Both the position numbers and the translations under genes were made by a program. The notes under the pieces are model-generated. The model was not told where the DNA came from and made no database searches. It saw only the letters and a program-made list of their open reading frames with translations. This document shows positions 16,792 through 25,277 of a stretch of 64,000 nt of DNA, piece after piece. Every line of letters starts with the position of its first letter. The first letter of the stretch is position 1. Source of the DNA: Devosia sp. Root436 (GTDB lineage Bacteria; Pseudomonadota; Alphaproteobacteria; Rhizobiales; Devosiaceae); assembly GCF_001426345.1 (NCBI RefSeq), contig NZ_LMEM01000010.1, forward strand, positions 1 to 64,000. The letters are read 5' to 3'.

Positions 16792-17367
16792 TCAATTCGT
16801 CCCGAGGGCGGGATCAATCCAGCCTATATTGCCATCGGAGCGGCGGTAGACCACATTCAGTCCGCCATGTCCAGCGTGGCGGAACATCACAACCTGGCTA
16901 CCGATCAGGTCCAGTTCCATGACGGCCTCCTCGACGCTCATCTGGCGCAGGTTCTTGGTGGTCTCGGCGATGACGGGCGGTGCGTAATCCTCGTCGAGCT
17001 CGTCCAGGTCGGCGGCGGCGCCGAACACGGTATATTGCGCGGTCACCCCTTCGGCATCGCCATTGATGCCGCGCGGGCGCTGCTTGAGCTTGCGGTTGTA
17101 GCGGCGCAGGCGCTTCTCGATATTGAGCGCCATGACCTCATAGGCACTGGTGGCGTCGCCGCCCTGCGCGCTGGCCTGCAAGGTCGCCCCGGAATCGAGG
17201 TGAACCACGCAATCGGCGCGAAAGCCGATGCCGTCGGGGGTGAGGGTGAGATGTCCGTCATAGCCGCCGTCGAAATATTTCCCGACTACGGCCTCGAAAT
17301 GGTCCTGCGCCTTGCTGCGCAGGGCATCGCCGACATCCATGTTCTTTCCCGAAACGCGTAAGGTCAT
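16792..17367 (-). CDS. hpf: ribosome hibernation-promoting factor, long form
   Basis: The 191-residue protein has an N-terminal S30AE domain (residues 1-100, start MTLRVSGKNMDVGDALR) and the separate C-terminal dimerisation domain of long HPF (about 130-185, MSVEEAVMELDLIGSQVVMFRHAGHGGLNVVYRRSDGN region). Long HPF alone drives 100S ribosome dimers in stationary phase and blocks the decoding site. It sits downstream of rpoN, as expected. The 255-base gap upstream probably holds its own promoter, but no element stands out there. Confidence 0.95.
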   Translation of the reverse strand: MTLRVSGKNMDVGDALRSKAQDHFEAVVGKYFDGGYDGHLTLTPDGIGFRADCVVHLDSGATLQASAQGGDATSAYEVMALNIEKRLRRYNRKLKQRPRGINGDAEGVTAQYTVFGAAADLDELDEDYAPPVIAETTKNLRQMSVEEAVMELDLIGSQVVMFRHAGHGGLNVVYRRSDGNIGWIDPALGTN

Positions 17368-17622
17368 GGCTTGCTCTTCCTTCTATCGATCAGGTTCGAC
17401 GCGAGGATCTCGAAAGCCGGTTCCCGGTTTTCGGGATCACGTCTGTTGCCTACCCCTCGGATGTGGGTAAGCAACAGCTCCAATGCTAGACCTGCCCGCG
17501 CCGGTGACGCAATGCGCAAGACCCCCTGCCGGTTCGTTTATCCTTTGGACATCGCCACACAATGGCCTTAGCCTTCGCGTGCGGTTAAGCGGGCAGCGAT
17601 TTGCACCCTGCCACGCCCACTA

Positions 17623-19134
17623 CTACCCCACCTCTGCCAGGTTCTTCTTCTGGCGCCGCCTGATCACCGAAGAGGGGATGTTCATGCCCTCGCGGTATTT
17701 CGCCACGGTGCGGCGGGCGACGTCGATGCCCTGCTCTTTTTTCAGCATCTCGGCGATGGTGTCGTCGGAGAGGATGTCGCTAAGCGCCTCGGCGTCGATG
17801 AGCTGGCGGATGCGGTGGCGCACGGCTTCGGCCGAATGTTCGCTGCCGCCGTCGCTGGAGGCGATGGCGGTGGTGAAGAAGTATTTCATCTCGTAGAGGC
17901 CGCGCGGCGTCGCCATGTATTTGTTGGAGGTGACGCGGCTGACGGTGGATTCGTGCATGTCGATGGTCTCGGCCACCATCCTGAGCGTCATCGGCTTGAG
18001 ATGGGCGATGCCGTGGGTGAGGAAACCATCCTGCTGCCGCACGATTTCGGCGGCAACCTTGAGAATGGTCTGCGCCCGCTGGTCGAGGCTCTTGGTGAGC
18101 CAGTTGGCGGTGGCGAGGCAATCGGACAGGAACGACTTTTCGGCTGGGTCGCGGGTCTTCTTGGTCACGGTGGCATAGTAGACCCGGTTGACCAGCACGC
18201 GCGGCAGCACCTCGGTATTGAGCTCGATCTGCCAGGCGCCATCGGGGCCGCGGCGCACGAAAACGTCGGGCACCACCGATTCCACCGGGCCGCTGTCGAA
18301 GGCCAGGCCCGGCTTGGGATCGAGCTGGCGGATTTCGCCCAGCATATCCATCAGGTCTTCGCGGTCGCAGCCGATAGCGCGCATCAGCCCGGTCATGTCA
18401 TGTTCGGCCAGAAGGCCGATATTGTCGAGCAGAGCCAGCATCATCGGATCGAGCCGATCCTTGTCCCGCAGCTGGATGGCGAGGCATTCGGGCACCGAGC
18501 GGGCGAAGACCCCGATGGGGTCGCAGCCCTGGAGGGCTTCGAGCACCGCCTCGATATCGGCGCGCTCGGCGCCGAGCTGTTCCGCCAGCGCATCGAGATC
18601 ACCGGTGAGATAGCCGGCGTCGTTGAGACCATCGATCAGGTGGCGGGCGATCAGCCGGTCGGTGGCGGTGCGCAGCAGCATATTGGCCTGCGCCTCAAGA
18701 TGCTCCGACAGCAATGGCCGCGCAGCGACGAACTGGTCGATATCGGGGGCTTCCCCGCCTTCGCTGGCGCCATTGCGGTCGAGCCGGCTCTGCGGATTGA
18801 GCTGGTCCTGCGCGATCTGGTCGGGAAAGACGTTTTCGACCGCGGTATCGTAGCCATCGGCGATGGAGGTGGCGTCCTGGATGCGTTCGCCGCGATCCAC
18901 CGTGTCCTCATAGGCGCTGATTTCGGTGGAGCGCTCGGGGATTTCGGCCGGCTCGGCATCGCCGGGCTCGCTGCCATCCTCGCGTTCGAGCAAAGGATTG
19001 CGCAGCAATTCGATATCGACGAAGTCGTTGAGCTCAAGATGGCTGAGCTGCAGCAGCCGGATCGACTGCATCAGTTGCGGCGTCAGCGTCAGGCTCTGGG
19101 CCTGGCGGAATTCGAGACGCGGCGAAAGTGCCAT
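17623..19134 (-). CDS. rpoN: RNA polymerase sigma-54 factor
   Basis: The 503-residue protein has region I (Gln/Leu-rich QAQSLTLTPQLMQSIRLLQLS at residues 13-33), an acidic linker, the core-binding domain, the HTH (MRMVAETIDMHESTVSRVTSNKY) and the RpoN box ARRTVAKYRE near residue 480. It directs polymerase to -24/-12 promoters opened by enhancer-binding ATPases, usually for nitrogen, transport or motility genes. It follows lptB and precedes hpf-ptsN, the conserved alphaproteobacterial arrangement. A 160-base gap from lptB suggests an independent promoter. Confidence 0.97.
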   Translation of the reverse strand: MALSPRLEFRQAQSLTLTPQLMQSIRLLQLSHLELNDFVDIELLRNPLLEREDGSEPGDAEPAEIPERSTEISAYEDTVDRGERIQDATSIADGYDTAVENVFPDQIAQDQLNPQSRLDRNGASEGGEAPDIDQFVAARPLLSEHLEAQANMLLRTATDRLIARHLIDGLNDAGYLTGDLDALAEQLGAERADIEAVLEALQGCDPIGVFARSVPECLAIQLRDKDRLDPMMLALLDNIGLLAEHDMTGLMRAIGCDREDLMDMLGEIRQLDPKPGLAFDSGPVESVVPDVFVRRGPDGAWQIELNTEVLPRVLVNRVYYATVTKKTRDPAEKSFLSDCLATANWLTKSLDQRAQTILKVAAEIVRQQDGFLTHGIAHLKPMTLRMVAETIDMHESTVSRVTSNKYMATPRGLYEMKYFFTTAIASSDGGSEHSAEAVRHRIRQLIDAEALSDILSDDTIAEMLKKEQGIDVARRTVAKYREGMNIPSSVIRRRQKKNLAEVG

Positions 19135-19294
19135 TCAATCGAGGTCCTTGGCGGAAACAAGTGCCGTTCCCGGCAGCTTTTCGCGCGGACCATGACTCAA
19201 TTCGCCATGGAGGGCAAGTCGAAGGGCAAGTTCCGTGCCAAGTTGGGTAACGGGGATGTGAGGAACGCCCTGCCACGCCGTCGTGGCACAGCGC

Positions 19295-20053
19295 CTAAAG
19301 CTCGAATCCCTCGCCGAGATACACCCGCCGGGCGTCCGGGTCGGCGCTGATGGTTTCCGGGCGGCCCTGGATCATCACCTTGCCGCCATGGATGACATAG
19401 GCGCGGTCGACCAGGCCCAGGGTCTCGCGCACCGCATGGTCGGTGATCAGCACGCCGATGCCGCGGCGGGTGAGCTGGCGCACCAGGCCCTTGACCTCGC
19501 TGACGGCGATGGGATCGACGCCGGCAAAGGGTTCGTCGAGCAGCATGAAGACCGGATCGGCGGCCAGCGCGCGGGCGATCTCGACGCGGCGGCGCTCCCC
19601 GCCTGACAGTGACAGGGCATTGGTATTGGCCAGGTGGCCAATGGAAAACTCATCGAGCAGGGCATCGAGCCGGGCCTGGCGTTCGCCCCTGCCCTTCACA
19701 TGGTTTTCCAGCACCGCCAGGATATTGCCGCGCACCGAGAGGCCGCGGAAAATGGACGGTTCCTGGGGCAGGTAGCCGATACCGAGCTGGCCGCGCTGGA
19801 ACAGCGGCAGGCCGGTAATGTCGCGGCCATCGAGGCTGATGGAACCGCCATCGGGCTTTACCAGGCCCATGATCATGGTGAAGACCGTGGTCTTGCCGGC
19901 ACCATTGGGCCCGAGCAGGCCCACGGCCTCGCCCCGGCGCACGGCGATGGACACATCGCGCACCACGACGCGCTTGCCGAAGCTCTTGGCCAGGCCATGA
20001 GCCACCAGCCAGCCGGTCTGGTCGATACGTGGCTTGCCCGAAGTTTCGCTCAT
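19295..20053 (-). CDS. lptB: LPS export ABC transporter ATPase LptB
   Basis: The 252-residue ATPase has Walker A GPNGAGKTT at 48-56, Q-loop PQEPSIFRGLSV, signature LSGGERRRVEIARAL and Walker B VFMLLDEPFAGVDP. The Q-loop wording is diagnostic of LptB. It energises LptF/LptG (not in this window) to extract lipopolysaccharide from the inner membrane onto the LptC/LptA bridge. It overlaps lptA by 4 bases (20050-20053) and closes the lptC-lptA-lptB operon. Confidence 0.97.
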   Translation of the reverse strand: MSETSGKPRIDQTGWLVAHGLAKSFGKRVVVRDVSIAVRRGEAVGLLGPNGAGKTTVFTMIMGLVKPDGGSISLDGRDITGLPLFQRGQLGIGYLPQEPSIFRGLSVRGNILAVLENHVKGRGERQARLDALLDEFSIGHLANTNALSLSGGERRRVEIARALAADPVFMLLDEPFAGVDPIAVSEVKGLVRQLTRRGIGVLITDHAVRETLGLVDRAYVIHGGKVMIQGRPETISADPDARRVYLGEGFEL

Positions 20054-20505
20054 TGCGAGGTAAAGACCCCGGTGACGCGGCCGCCGCTGCCGCTATTGGT
20101 GAAGGTGGAAACGTTGGTGTCGAGGTTCACCACCAGTTCGCCGGCATCGACGGTGCCGCCGGAATTGACCACTTTCACATTGCCGGTGAGGCGCAGCAGC
20201 TGGTCGCCGGGGGTGAATACGGCGTGATCGCCGGTGGCGTCCTGCTCGGAGGTTTCGAGGCGAACGCCGCCGGAGGCGACGAAGCTCTCGATGTCGCTGG
20301 GGCCGGCCTCGCCATAGATGGCGACGACCTTGTCGGCCCAGACCTTCACATTGGGGTGGATGACGATGACATTGCCGGTAAAGACAGCCTGCTTGGTCTG
20401 CTCGTCGACGGTGAACAGATCGGCGGTGATCTGGACCTGCTGCTGGGCCAGGGCCGGCAGGGCGGGCAGCAGCAGGAGAATGGCCAGCAGGAGGCGCTTG
20501 ATCAT
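20050..20505 (-). CDS. lptA: LPS transport periplasmic protein LptA
   Basis: The 151-residue protein has a signal peptide (MIKRLLLAILLLLPALPALA, cleaved after residue 20) and an OstA-like beta-jellyroll with the pattern DLFTVDEQTKQAVFTGNVIV near residues 28-47. It forms the periplasmic bridge carrying LPS to the outer membrane. It is short for the family but complete. Overlaps of 4 bases with lptC and lptB show a coupled operon. Confidence 0.92.
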   Translation of the reverse strand: MIKRLLLAILLLLPALPALAQQQVQITADLFTVDEQTKQAVFTGNVIVIHPNVKVWADKVVAIYGEAGPSDIESFVASGGVRLETSEQDATGDHAVFTPGDQLLRLTGNVKVVNSGGTVDAGELVVNLDTNVSTFTNSGSGGRVTGVFTSQ

Positions 20506-21155
20506 GGGATTTGCATCGCTGGTTGGTTGGCTCCGGGCGTATCGGGCAAGGTGACGGTGGCGCGGGTGAATGTCCAGACCAGGCTCACCGCATCATAGGT
20601 CACGCCTTCGGCGACCAGTTTGGTGCCATCGGCATAGTCGATGCTGACCGGGCCATTGCCGACGAGGCGCTGCGCCGTCCAGTCGAATACCGACTGGCGG
20701 AAAATGCCCGACGTGCCCAGCGAGTTGCTGACTTCGGCGACGCCTTCGATCTCGACCAGCTGGCTGGTGGTATCGAGCACGGCAGCCCGCGCATCGACCT
20801 GCATGGTCACGGCGTCGGGCCGGGTCATGGTCAGGGCGGCGTCGGTGAGGTCGATGCGGTCGGTGGCCTCGACTGCCGCCCGCGCCGCCAGGGCCGAGAC
20901 GTGGTAGGCCGTGCCGTCGTCGAGCACACCGGAATATTCGGGCATTTCGATCGTGACGCTGTCGGAAGAAACGGCGATCTGGCCGATGCCGAAGCGGCTG
21001 GTCTGGCTCGAGACGTAAATCTGCAGCAGCAGGGCCGCCAGGGCGACAATGCCGAGGGCCGGGATGCCGACGCGCAGGATCGCCACCACGCGGTTGCGGG
21101 ACTGCAGCCCCCGATAGATTGCCAGCCTTTGGGCCGCGTCGGCATGCAGGTCCAT
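20502..21155 (-). CDS. lptC: LPS export system protein LptC
   Basis: The 217-residue bitopic protein has a short cytoplasmic lead with many Arg, one membrane helix (VGIPALGIVALAALLLQIYV, about residues 29-48) and a periplasmic LptC/OstA-like beta-jellyroll. It takes LPS from LptB2FG and passes it to LptA. Sequence similarity in this family is low; assignment rests on topology and on position before lptA-lptB. The RNase D gene ends 11 bases upstream of its start. Confidence 0.9.
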   Translation of the reverse strand: MDLHADAAQRLAIYRGLQSRNRVVAILRVGIPALGIVALAALLLQIYVSSQTSRFGIGQIAVSSDSVTIEMPEYSGVLDDGTAYHVSALAARAAVEATDRIDLTDAALTMTRPDAVTMQVDARAAVLDTTSQLVEIEGVAEVSNSLGTSGIFRQSVFDWTAQRLVGNGPVSIDYADGTKLVAEGVTYDAVSLVWTFTRATVTLPDTPGANQPAMQIP

Positions 21156-21166
21156 GCGCTCTCCGG

Positions 21167-21781
21167 CTAGCTATGGGCGAAAATGTCGGTTTCTTCCCAA
21201 CCGAGCAAATCCAGTTCACAGCGCGTCTTGAGGAAGTCGAAGCAGGACTGGGCCAGCTCCATGCGCCCCTCGCGCCGCAGCATGCGATCGAGATGGCGCT
21301 TGAGATCGTGCAGGTAGAGCACGTCGGAGGCGGCATAATCGAGCTGGGCGTCGCTGAGCTTGTCGCTGCCCCAGTCCGAGCTCTGCTGCTGCTTGGAAAG
21401 ATCGACATTGAGCAATTCGCGCACCAGGTCCTTGAGGCCGTGGCGATCGGTATAGGTGCGCACCAGCTTGCTGGCGATCTTGGTGCAGTAGACCGGGCCG
21501 GTGACCACGCCGAAGCGGTTGCGGAGCGCGGCGACGTCGAAGCGCGCATAGTGGAAAATCTTGGTGACGCCAGGATCGCCCAGCAGCTTGACCAGGTTGG
21601 GCGCCTCGGTGGCGTCCTGCGGGATCTGCACCACATCGGCACTGCCATCGCCGGGCGAGAGCTGGACGACGCAGAGCCGGTCGCGATGGGGATTGAGGCC
21701 CATGGTCTCGGTATCGATCGCCACTTCGCGGCCGTAGCGGGAAAGGTCAGGCAGGTCGCCGCGGTGCAATCGGGTGGTCAT
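21167..21781 (-). CDS. rnd: ribonuclease D (short form)
   Basis: The product is 204 residues from ATG 21781 (an in-frame ATG 39 bases upstream is weaker). It is a DEDDy 3'-5' exonuclease domain only: Exo I AIDTETMGL, Exo II FHYARFDVAAL and Exo III YAASDVLYL are all present with their acidic residues and Tyr. The HRDC domains of E. coli RNase D are missing, as is usual for the short alphaproteobacterial form. It trims 3' ends of tRNA and other stable RNA precursors. It lies immediately upstream of lptC. Confidence 0.92.
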   Translation of the reverse strand: MTTRLHRGDLPDLSRYGREVAIDTETMGLNPHRDRLCVVQLSPGDGSADVVQIPQDATEAPNLVKLLGDPGVTKIFHYARFDVAALRNRFGVVTGPVYCTKIASKLVRTYTDRHGLKDLVRELLNVDLSKQQQSSDWGSDKLSDAQLDYAASDVLYLHDLKRHLDRMLRREGRMELAQSCFDFLKTRCELDLLGWEETDIFAHS

Positions 21782-21844
21782 GGCTGGCTCTTGCAATTTG
21801 ATATGTATTTCTCTTGGCACAGCAAGAGGGCGTTGGAAAGGCAG

Positions 21845-23458
21845 CTAGACGCGCCGGCGCCGGCCAGCGCGGGCGGCGATCAGCGAGATGAGCAGGCCGG
21901 CAACGAGGGCGATCAGCAGCGGCCAGTAGCGCAACTGGGAAAAGACCGTCGCCGCCAGCCGCTCATGCGGGCGCACATCGAGCGCGGCCATCTGCTGCGG
22001 CGGAATCTGGGCGGTGATGCGGCCGAGCGGATCGGTGGCGAAGGTCAGCCCCGAATTGGCCGAGCGGATCAGGCTCATGCCCTCCTCGACGGCGCGAATG
22101 CGGGCGTGGTGGGCATGCTGGGCCGGGCCGATGGAGCCATCGAACCAGGCATCGTTGGTGATGTTGAACAGGAACTGCGCGCCCGCCGTGTCGCCCAGAT
22201 CGCCGGAAAACAGGATTTCGTAGCAGATCAGCGTCAGGAAGGGCGGCGTCGCCGGCAGGCTCATCAGCCGGCGGCGGGCATCGCCATGGGCCCAGCCCTC
22301 GGCGCCGGGCACGAACTGCTTGATGCCGAGCTGGGCGAAGAACGCGCCGAAGGGCAGGAATTCGCCGAAGGGCACCAGATGGGACTTGTCGTAGCTGGCG
22401 ATGACCTCGCCATTGGTATCGATGGCGAGCAGGGCATTATAGGGCGGGCCGGATGGTTCGGTGGCGCCCGGCTCGTATTTCTGGCGCGGCGCGCCGGTGA
22501 GCAGGGTGGCGCCATCGGGCAAAAGGCGGGCGATGCGGGCCAGCGCCTCGGGATAGGTGGCGAGGAAGAAGGGCAGGCTGGATTCGGGCCAGACCAGATG
22601 GGTGATATCGGCCAGGCCCTGGTCGGTGGGGTCCATGCGCATGTCGCTCAGCATCAGCAGGCGGTCGATGAGGGCGACCGGGTCGACATTGCCGAAATCT
22701 GAATGTTCGTAGACCAGCGGCTGCACCAGGCGCAGCGCGATATCGGTGCGCTCAGTCGAGATGGTGCCGGTAAGGCGATTGTAGCCGAAGCCGAGCTGGC
22801 CGGCGATAACCGCGAGCGCCAGGAAGAAGGGCAGCAGGCGCCGGCTGAGGCTGCGGTTATCGGCGGGCCAGATCAGCGCCGGGGTCGTGGCGAGCAGCGC
22901 CGCCAGCAGCGTCAGCCCATAGATGCCGATGACGGCGGCGAGCTGCATCATCTCGTCGGTGGGGGTCAGCGCATAGCCGAGCAGATCGAAGGGGAAGCCG
23001 GTCAGCACATGGCCGCGGGTCCATTCGGCGATGGTGAGGAAGGTGGCGAGGGTGACGATGCGCCAGGGGCCGTGGCTCCACAACAGATGCGCCAGCGCAG
23101 AGGCGAGGCCCCAGAAAAAGGCGATCAGCGCCGCCAGCGCCAGGATGGCAAAGGGCATGAGCACGAGCATGATGCCGCCATCGACGAAGAAGGCGGCGCC
23201 CAGCCAATGGAAGGCGACGGTGAAATAGCCCCAGCCGAAGGCAAAGCCGATGGTGAAGGCCGGACCCAGGATGCGGCGCCAGCCGCGCTGCCTGCCGACG
23301 CCATCAAGGCACCAGACCCAGACGGGAAAGGCGATGAACAAAGCCGGCACGATAAAGAGCGGCGGGACGGAGAGGCCGGCAATGGCCCCGGCCAGCAGCA
23401 GCAGCACGAAGCGCCGCCAGCCGTGACTCAACATGGCGGTTTCGGCCAGCCAGGTCAT
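21845..23458 (-). CDS. lnt: apolipoprotein N-acyltransferase
   Basis: The 537-residue membrane enzyme has about six N-terminal helices, a periplasmic nitrilase-like domain (about residues 220-490) and a final helix with a basic tail. The catalytic triad is visible as Glu in VWPESSLPFF, Lys in YDKSHLVPFGEFLP and Cys in LICYEILF. It adds the third acyl chain to the N-terminal cysteine of lipoproteins. Its start faces a family A repeat. It is monocistronic here, separate from the hemolysin/CorC genes it often follows. Confidence 0.96.
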   Translation of the reverse strand: MTWLAETAMLSHGWRRFVLLLLAGAIAGLSVPPLFIVPALFIAFPVWVWCLDGVGRQRGWRRILGPAFTIGFAFGWGYFTVAFHWLGAAFFVDGGIMLVLMPFAILALAALIAFFWGLASALAHLLWSHGPWRIVTLATFLTIAEWTRGHVLTGFPFDLLGYALTPTDEMMQLAAVIGIYGLTLLAALLATTPALIWPADNRSLSRRLLPFFLALAVIAGQLGFGYNRLTGTISTERTDIALRLVQPLVYEHSDFGNVDPVALIDRLLMLSDMRMDPTDQGLADITHLVWPESSLPFFLATYPEALARIARLLPDGATLLTGAPRQKYEPGATEPSGPPYNALLAIDTNGEVIASYDKSHLVPFGEFLPFGAFFAQLGIKQFVPGAEGWAHGDARRRLMSLPATPPFLTLICYEILFSGDLGDTAGAQFLFNITNDAWFDGSIGPAQHAHHARIRAVEEGMSLIRSANSGLTFATDPLGRITAQIPPQQMAALDVRPHERLAATVFSQLRYWPLLIALVAGLLISLIAARAGRRRRV

Positions 23459-23532
23459 TTCGGGGCTTTCGGCGAATCAGGGCGCATGGCGGCAAGGTCG
23501 CCGTGACGGGGTGGGGCGTCAAGGCGGGGCTT

Positions 23533-23665
23533 GTGCCACGCGCTCGTGGTTCGAGGCTCGCGAAGATCTCGCACCTCTCCATGAGGACTACTTTGAACGC
23601 GGCGCTCCAGTAGCCTCATGGTGAGGCGGGAGCGCAGCGACCCTCGAACCACGAGGGCGTGGCAC
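23533..23665. repeat. family A long inverted-repeat pair
   Basis: Left arm 23533-23586 (gtgccacgcgctcgtggttc ... tccatgagg) and right arm 23614-23665 (cctcatggtgaggcgggagc ... gagggcgtggcac) are inverted copies about 52 bases long around a 27-base centre. This would be a strong hairpin. It lies between the divergent lnt and tsaB genes, leaving about 45 bases before tsaB for a promoter. Confidence 0.85.
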
Positions 23666-23710
23666 GGTGGCAGGCTCGACTCCGCTTTCGTGCCGGTCTA
23701 GAGCGATGCC

Positions 23711-24322
23711 ATGTCCGCACTCTCCATCACCCTCGCCATCGACACCGCCGCGCCGCGCCTGCAACTGGGGTTGCTGCTGGCGAATGGGCGGACCGATGTT
23801 TCGGTGGACGAGATCGCCACCGGGCATGCCGAGCTGATCTTCGAGCGGATCGCGTCGCTGCTTGATCGCAATGGCATCGGCTATGCCGACCTTGGCCGCG
23901 TGGTGACGACGACGGGGCCGGGTTCGTTTACCGGCTTGCGCATCGGGCTCAGCGCCGCCAGGGGAATCGGGCTGGCGCGGGACATTCCGGTGGTTGGCGT
24001 ATCGAGCCTGGTGGCGCTGTCGCTGGCGGTCGAAGGCCCGAGCACCGTGCTGCTCGACGCGCGCCGGGGCGAGGCCTATTTCCAGGTCTTTGCCGGGCCG
24101 GGGCAGAAGACCACAGAGGGCGACCTGCTGCCCATGGCCATCGCGCAGGCGGCAATCGTGCCGGGAACCACGCTGATTTCGTCGCCCTTCGTCGATATCG
24201 GGCTGGTGGCGCGCTATGGCGCCATGGCCGATCCCCTTACACACCAGCCCGAGCCGAACTATATCCGGGATGCCGATGCCAAGCCGCAGACGGCGGCGCG
24301 GATCGAAAGGCGGGGCATATGA
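23711..24322 (+). CDS. tsaB: tRNA N6-threonylcarbamoyladenosine synthesis protein TsaB
   Basis: The 203-residue ASKHA-fold protein has the N-terminal phosphate loop ITLAIDTAAPRLQLGLL and the TsaB signature TTGPGSFTGLRIGLSAARGI near residues 63-82. It partners TsaD and TsaE in making t6A37 in ANN-decoding tRNAs. It is slightly shorter than E. coli TsaB (231). The stop overlaps the rimI start by 4 bases (24319-24322), and the pair is conserved across many bacteria. Confidence 0.95.
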   Translation: MSALSITLAIDTAAPRLQLGLLLANGRTDVSVDEIATGHAELIFERIASLLDRNGIGYADLGRVVTTTGPGSFTGLRIGLSAARGIGLARDIPVVGVSSLVALSLAVEGPSTVLLDARRGEAYFQVFAGPGQKTTEGDLLPMAIAQAAIVPGTTLISSPFVDIGLVARYGAMADPLTHQPEPNYIRDADAKPQTAARIERRGI

Positions 24323-24798
24323 TCAAGCTATGGATGGCCCCGGCGGGCCTGCATATCGAGCCCGGCAGAGTCGCCGATGCCAGGGAATTGGCCCGCATCC
24401 ATGCGCTTGGCTTTTATCGCGGCTGGCCGGTGGGCGAGTTCGAGAGCTTCCTTGCTGACGCCAATAGCCCGGTCTATGTGGCTTGCGATGCCAGGCGGCG
24501 CATTGCCGGCTTTGCGCTGATCCGGGTGGTCGAGGACGAGGCGGAATTGCTGACCATCGCGGTCGACCCGAAATGGCGCGGCAAGCGCATCGGGCAGGCG
24601 CTGATGCGCGCCGTGTTCGACGACCTGCTGCTGACACCGGCAAAGCGGATGTTCCTCGAGGTCAGCGAGGAGAATGCGCCGGCCATCAAGCTCTACCAGC
24701 GCGAGGGCTTTGCCAGCATTTCCAGCCGCAAGGGCTACTATCCCAAAGCGGACGGGTCGCAGGCGACCGCGCTTGTCATGGCGCGCGATCTTGGGTAA
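24319..24798 (+). CDS. rimI: ribosomal-protein-alanine N-acetyltransferase (RimI-like GNAT)
   Basis: The 159-residue GNAT enzyme has motif A LLTIAVDPKWRGKRIGQALM, with the acetyl-CoA pyrophosphate loop R-G-K-R-I-G, and the C-terminal KLYQREGFASISSRKGYY stretch with the catalytic Tyr region of RimI proteins. It follows tsaB directly and precedes a Fur-family gene, the standard rhizobial order. RimI acetylates the N-terminus of S18 in E. coli; the substrate here is inferred. Confidence 0.88.
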   Translation: MIKLWMAPAGLHIEPGRVADARELARIHALGFYRGWPVGEFESFLADANSPVYVACDARRRIAGFALIRVVEDEAELLTIAVDPKWRGKRIGQALMRAVFDDLLLTPAKRMFLEVSEENAPAIKLYQREGFASISSRKGYYPKADGSQATALVMARDLG

Positions 24799-24833
24799 CC
24801 CGAAGCCGGGATGGAGAGGTTCAGGAGCCAGCG

Positions 24834-25277
24834 GTGAACAGAAGCCAGACTGATCCGACGCTGGAGGAAGCCTGCGTCTCCAAGGGCATGCGCATGACCG
24901 ACCAGCGGCGCATCATCGCCCAGGTGATCGAGCAGGCGGCGGACCATCCCGATGTCGAAGAGCTCTATCGCCGCGCCTCGGCCATCGACGCGCGCATCTC
25001 GCTCTCGACCGTCTACCGCACCGTCAACCTTTTCGAGGAGGCGGGGCTGGTGACCAAGCACGATTTCAAGGACGGCCGCGCCCGGTTCGAGCTGATCCCG
25101 GACGAGCATCACGACCACCTGATCGATATCCGCAGCGGCACGGTCATCGAGTTCCGCAACGAGGAGATCGAGGCGATCCAGGAGGTTATCGCCAAAAGGC
25201 TGGGCTACCGGCTGGTCGATCATCGGCTCGAACTCTATGCCGTGCCCATCGAAGGCTCCGACAGACACAAGAAATGA
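24834..25277 (+). CDS. Fur-family metal-responsive regulator (Fur/Mur)
   Basis: The 147-residue protein starts at GTG 24834 with CAGGAG seven bases upstream. An N-terminal winged helix (STVYRTVNLFEEAGLV at 58-73) is followed by the metal/dimer domain with EHHDH at 91-95. The CxxC pairs of zinc-structured Fur are replaced (HLIDIRSGTVIEF), the usual state in the alphaproteobacterial Fur/Mur branch, where the protein senses manganese and represses sitABCD or mntH. A palindrome of the right kind precedes the sit operon of this window (6356-6374). The Mur assignment is likely but not proven. The stop overlaps plsC by 4 bases. Confidence 0.9.
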   Translation: MNRSQTDPTLEEACVSKGMRMTDQRRIIAQVIEQAADHPDVEELYRRASAIDARISLSTVYRTVNLFEEAGLVTKHDFKDGRARFELIPDEHHDHLIDIRSGTVIEFRNEEIEAIQEVIAKRLGYRLVDHRLELYAVPIEGSDRHKK

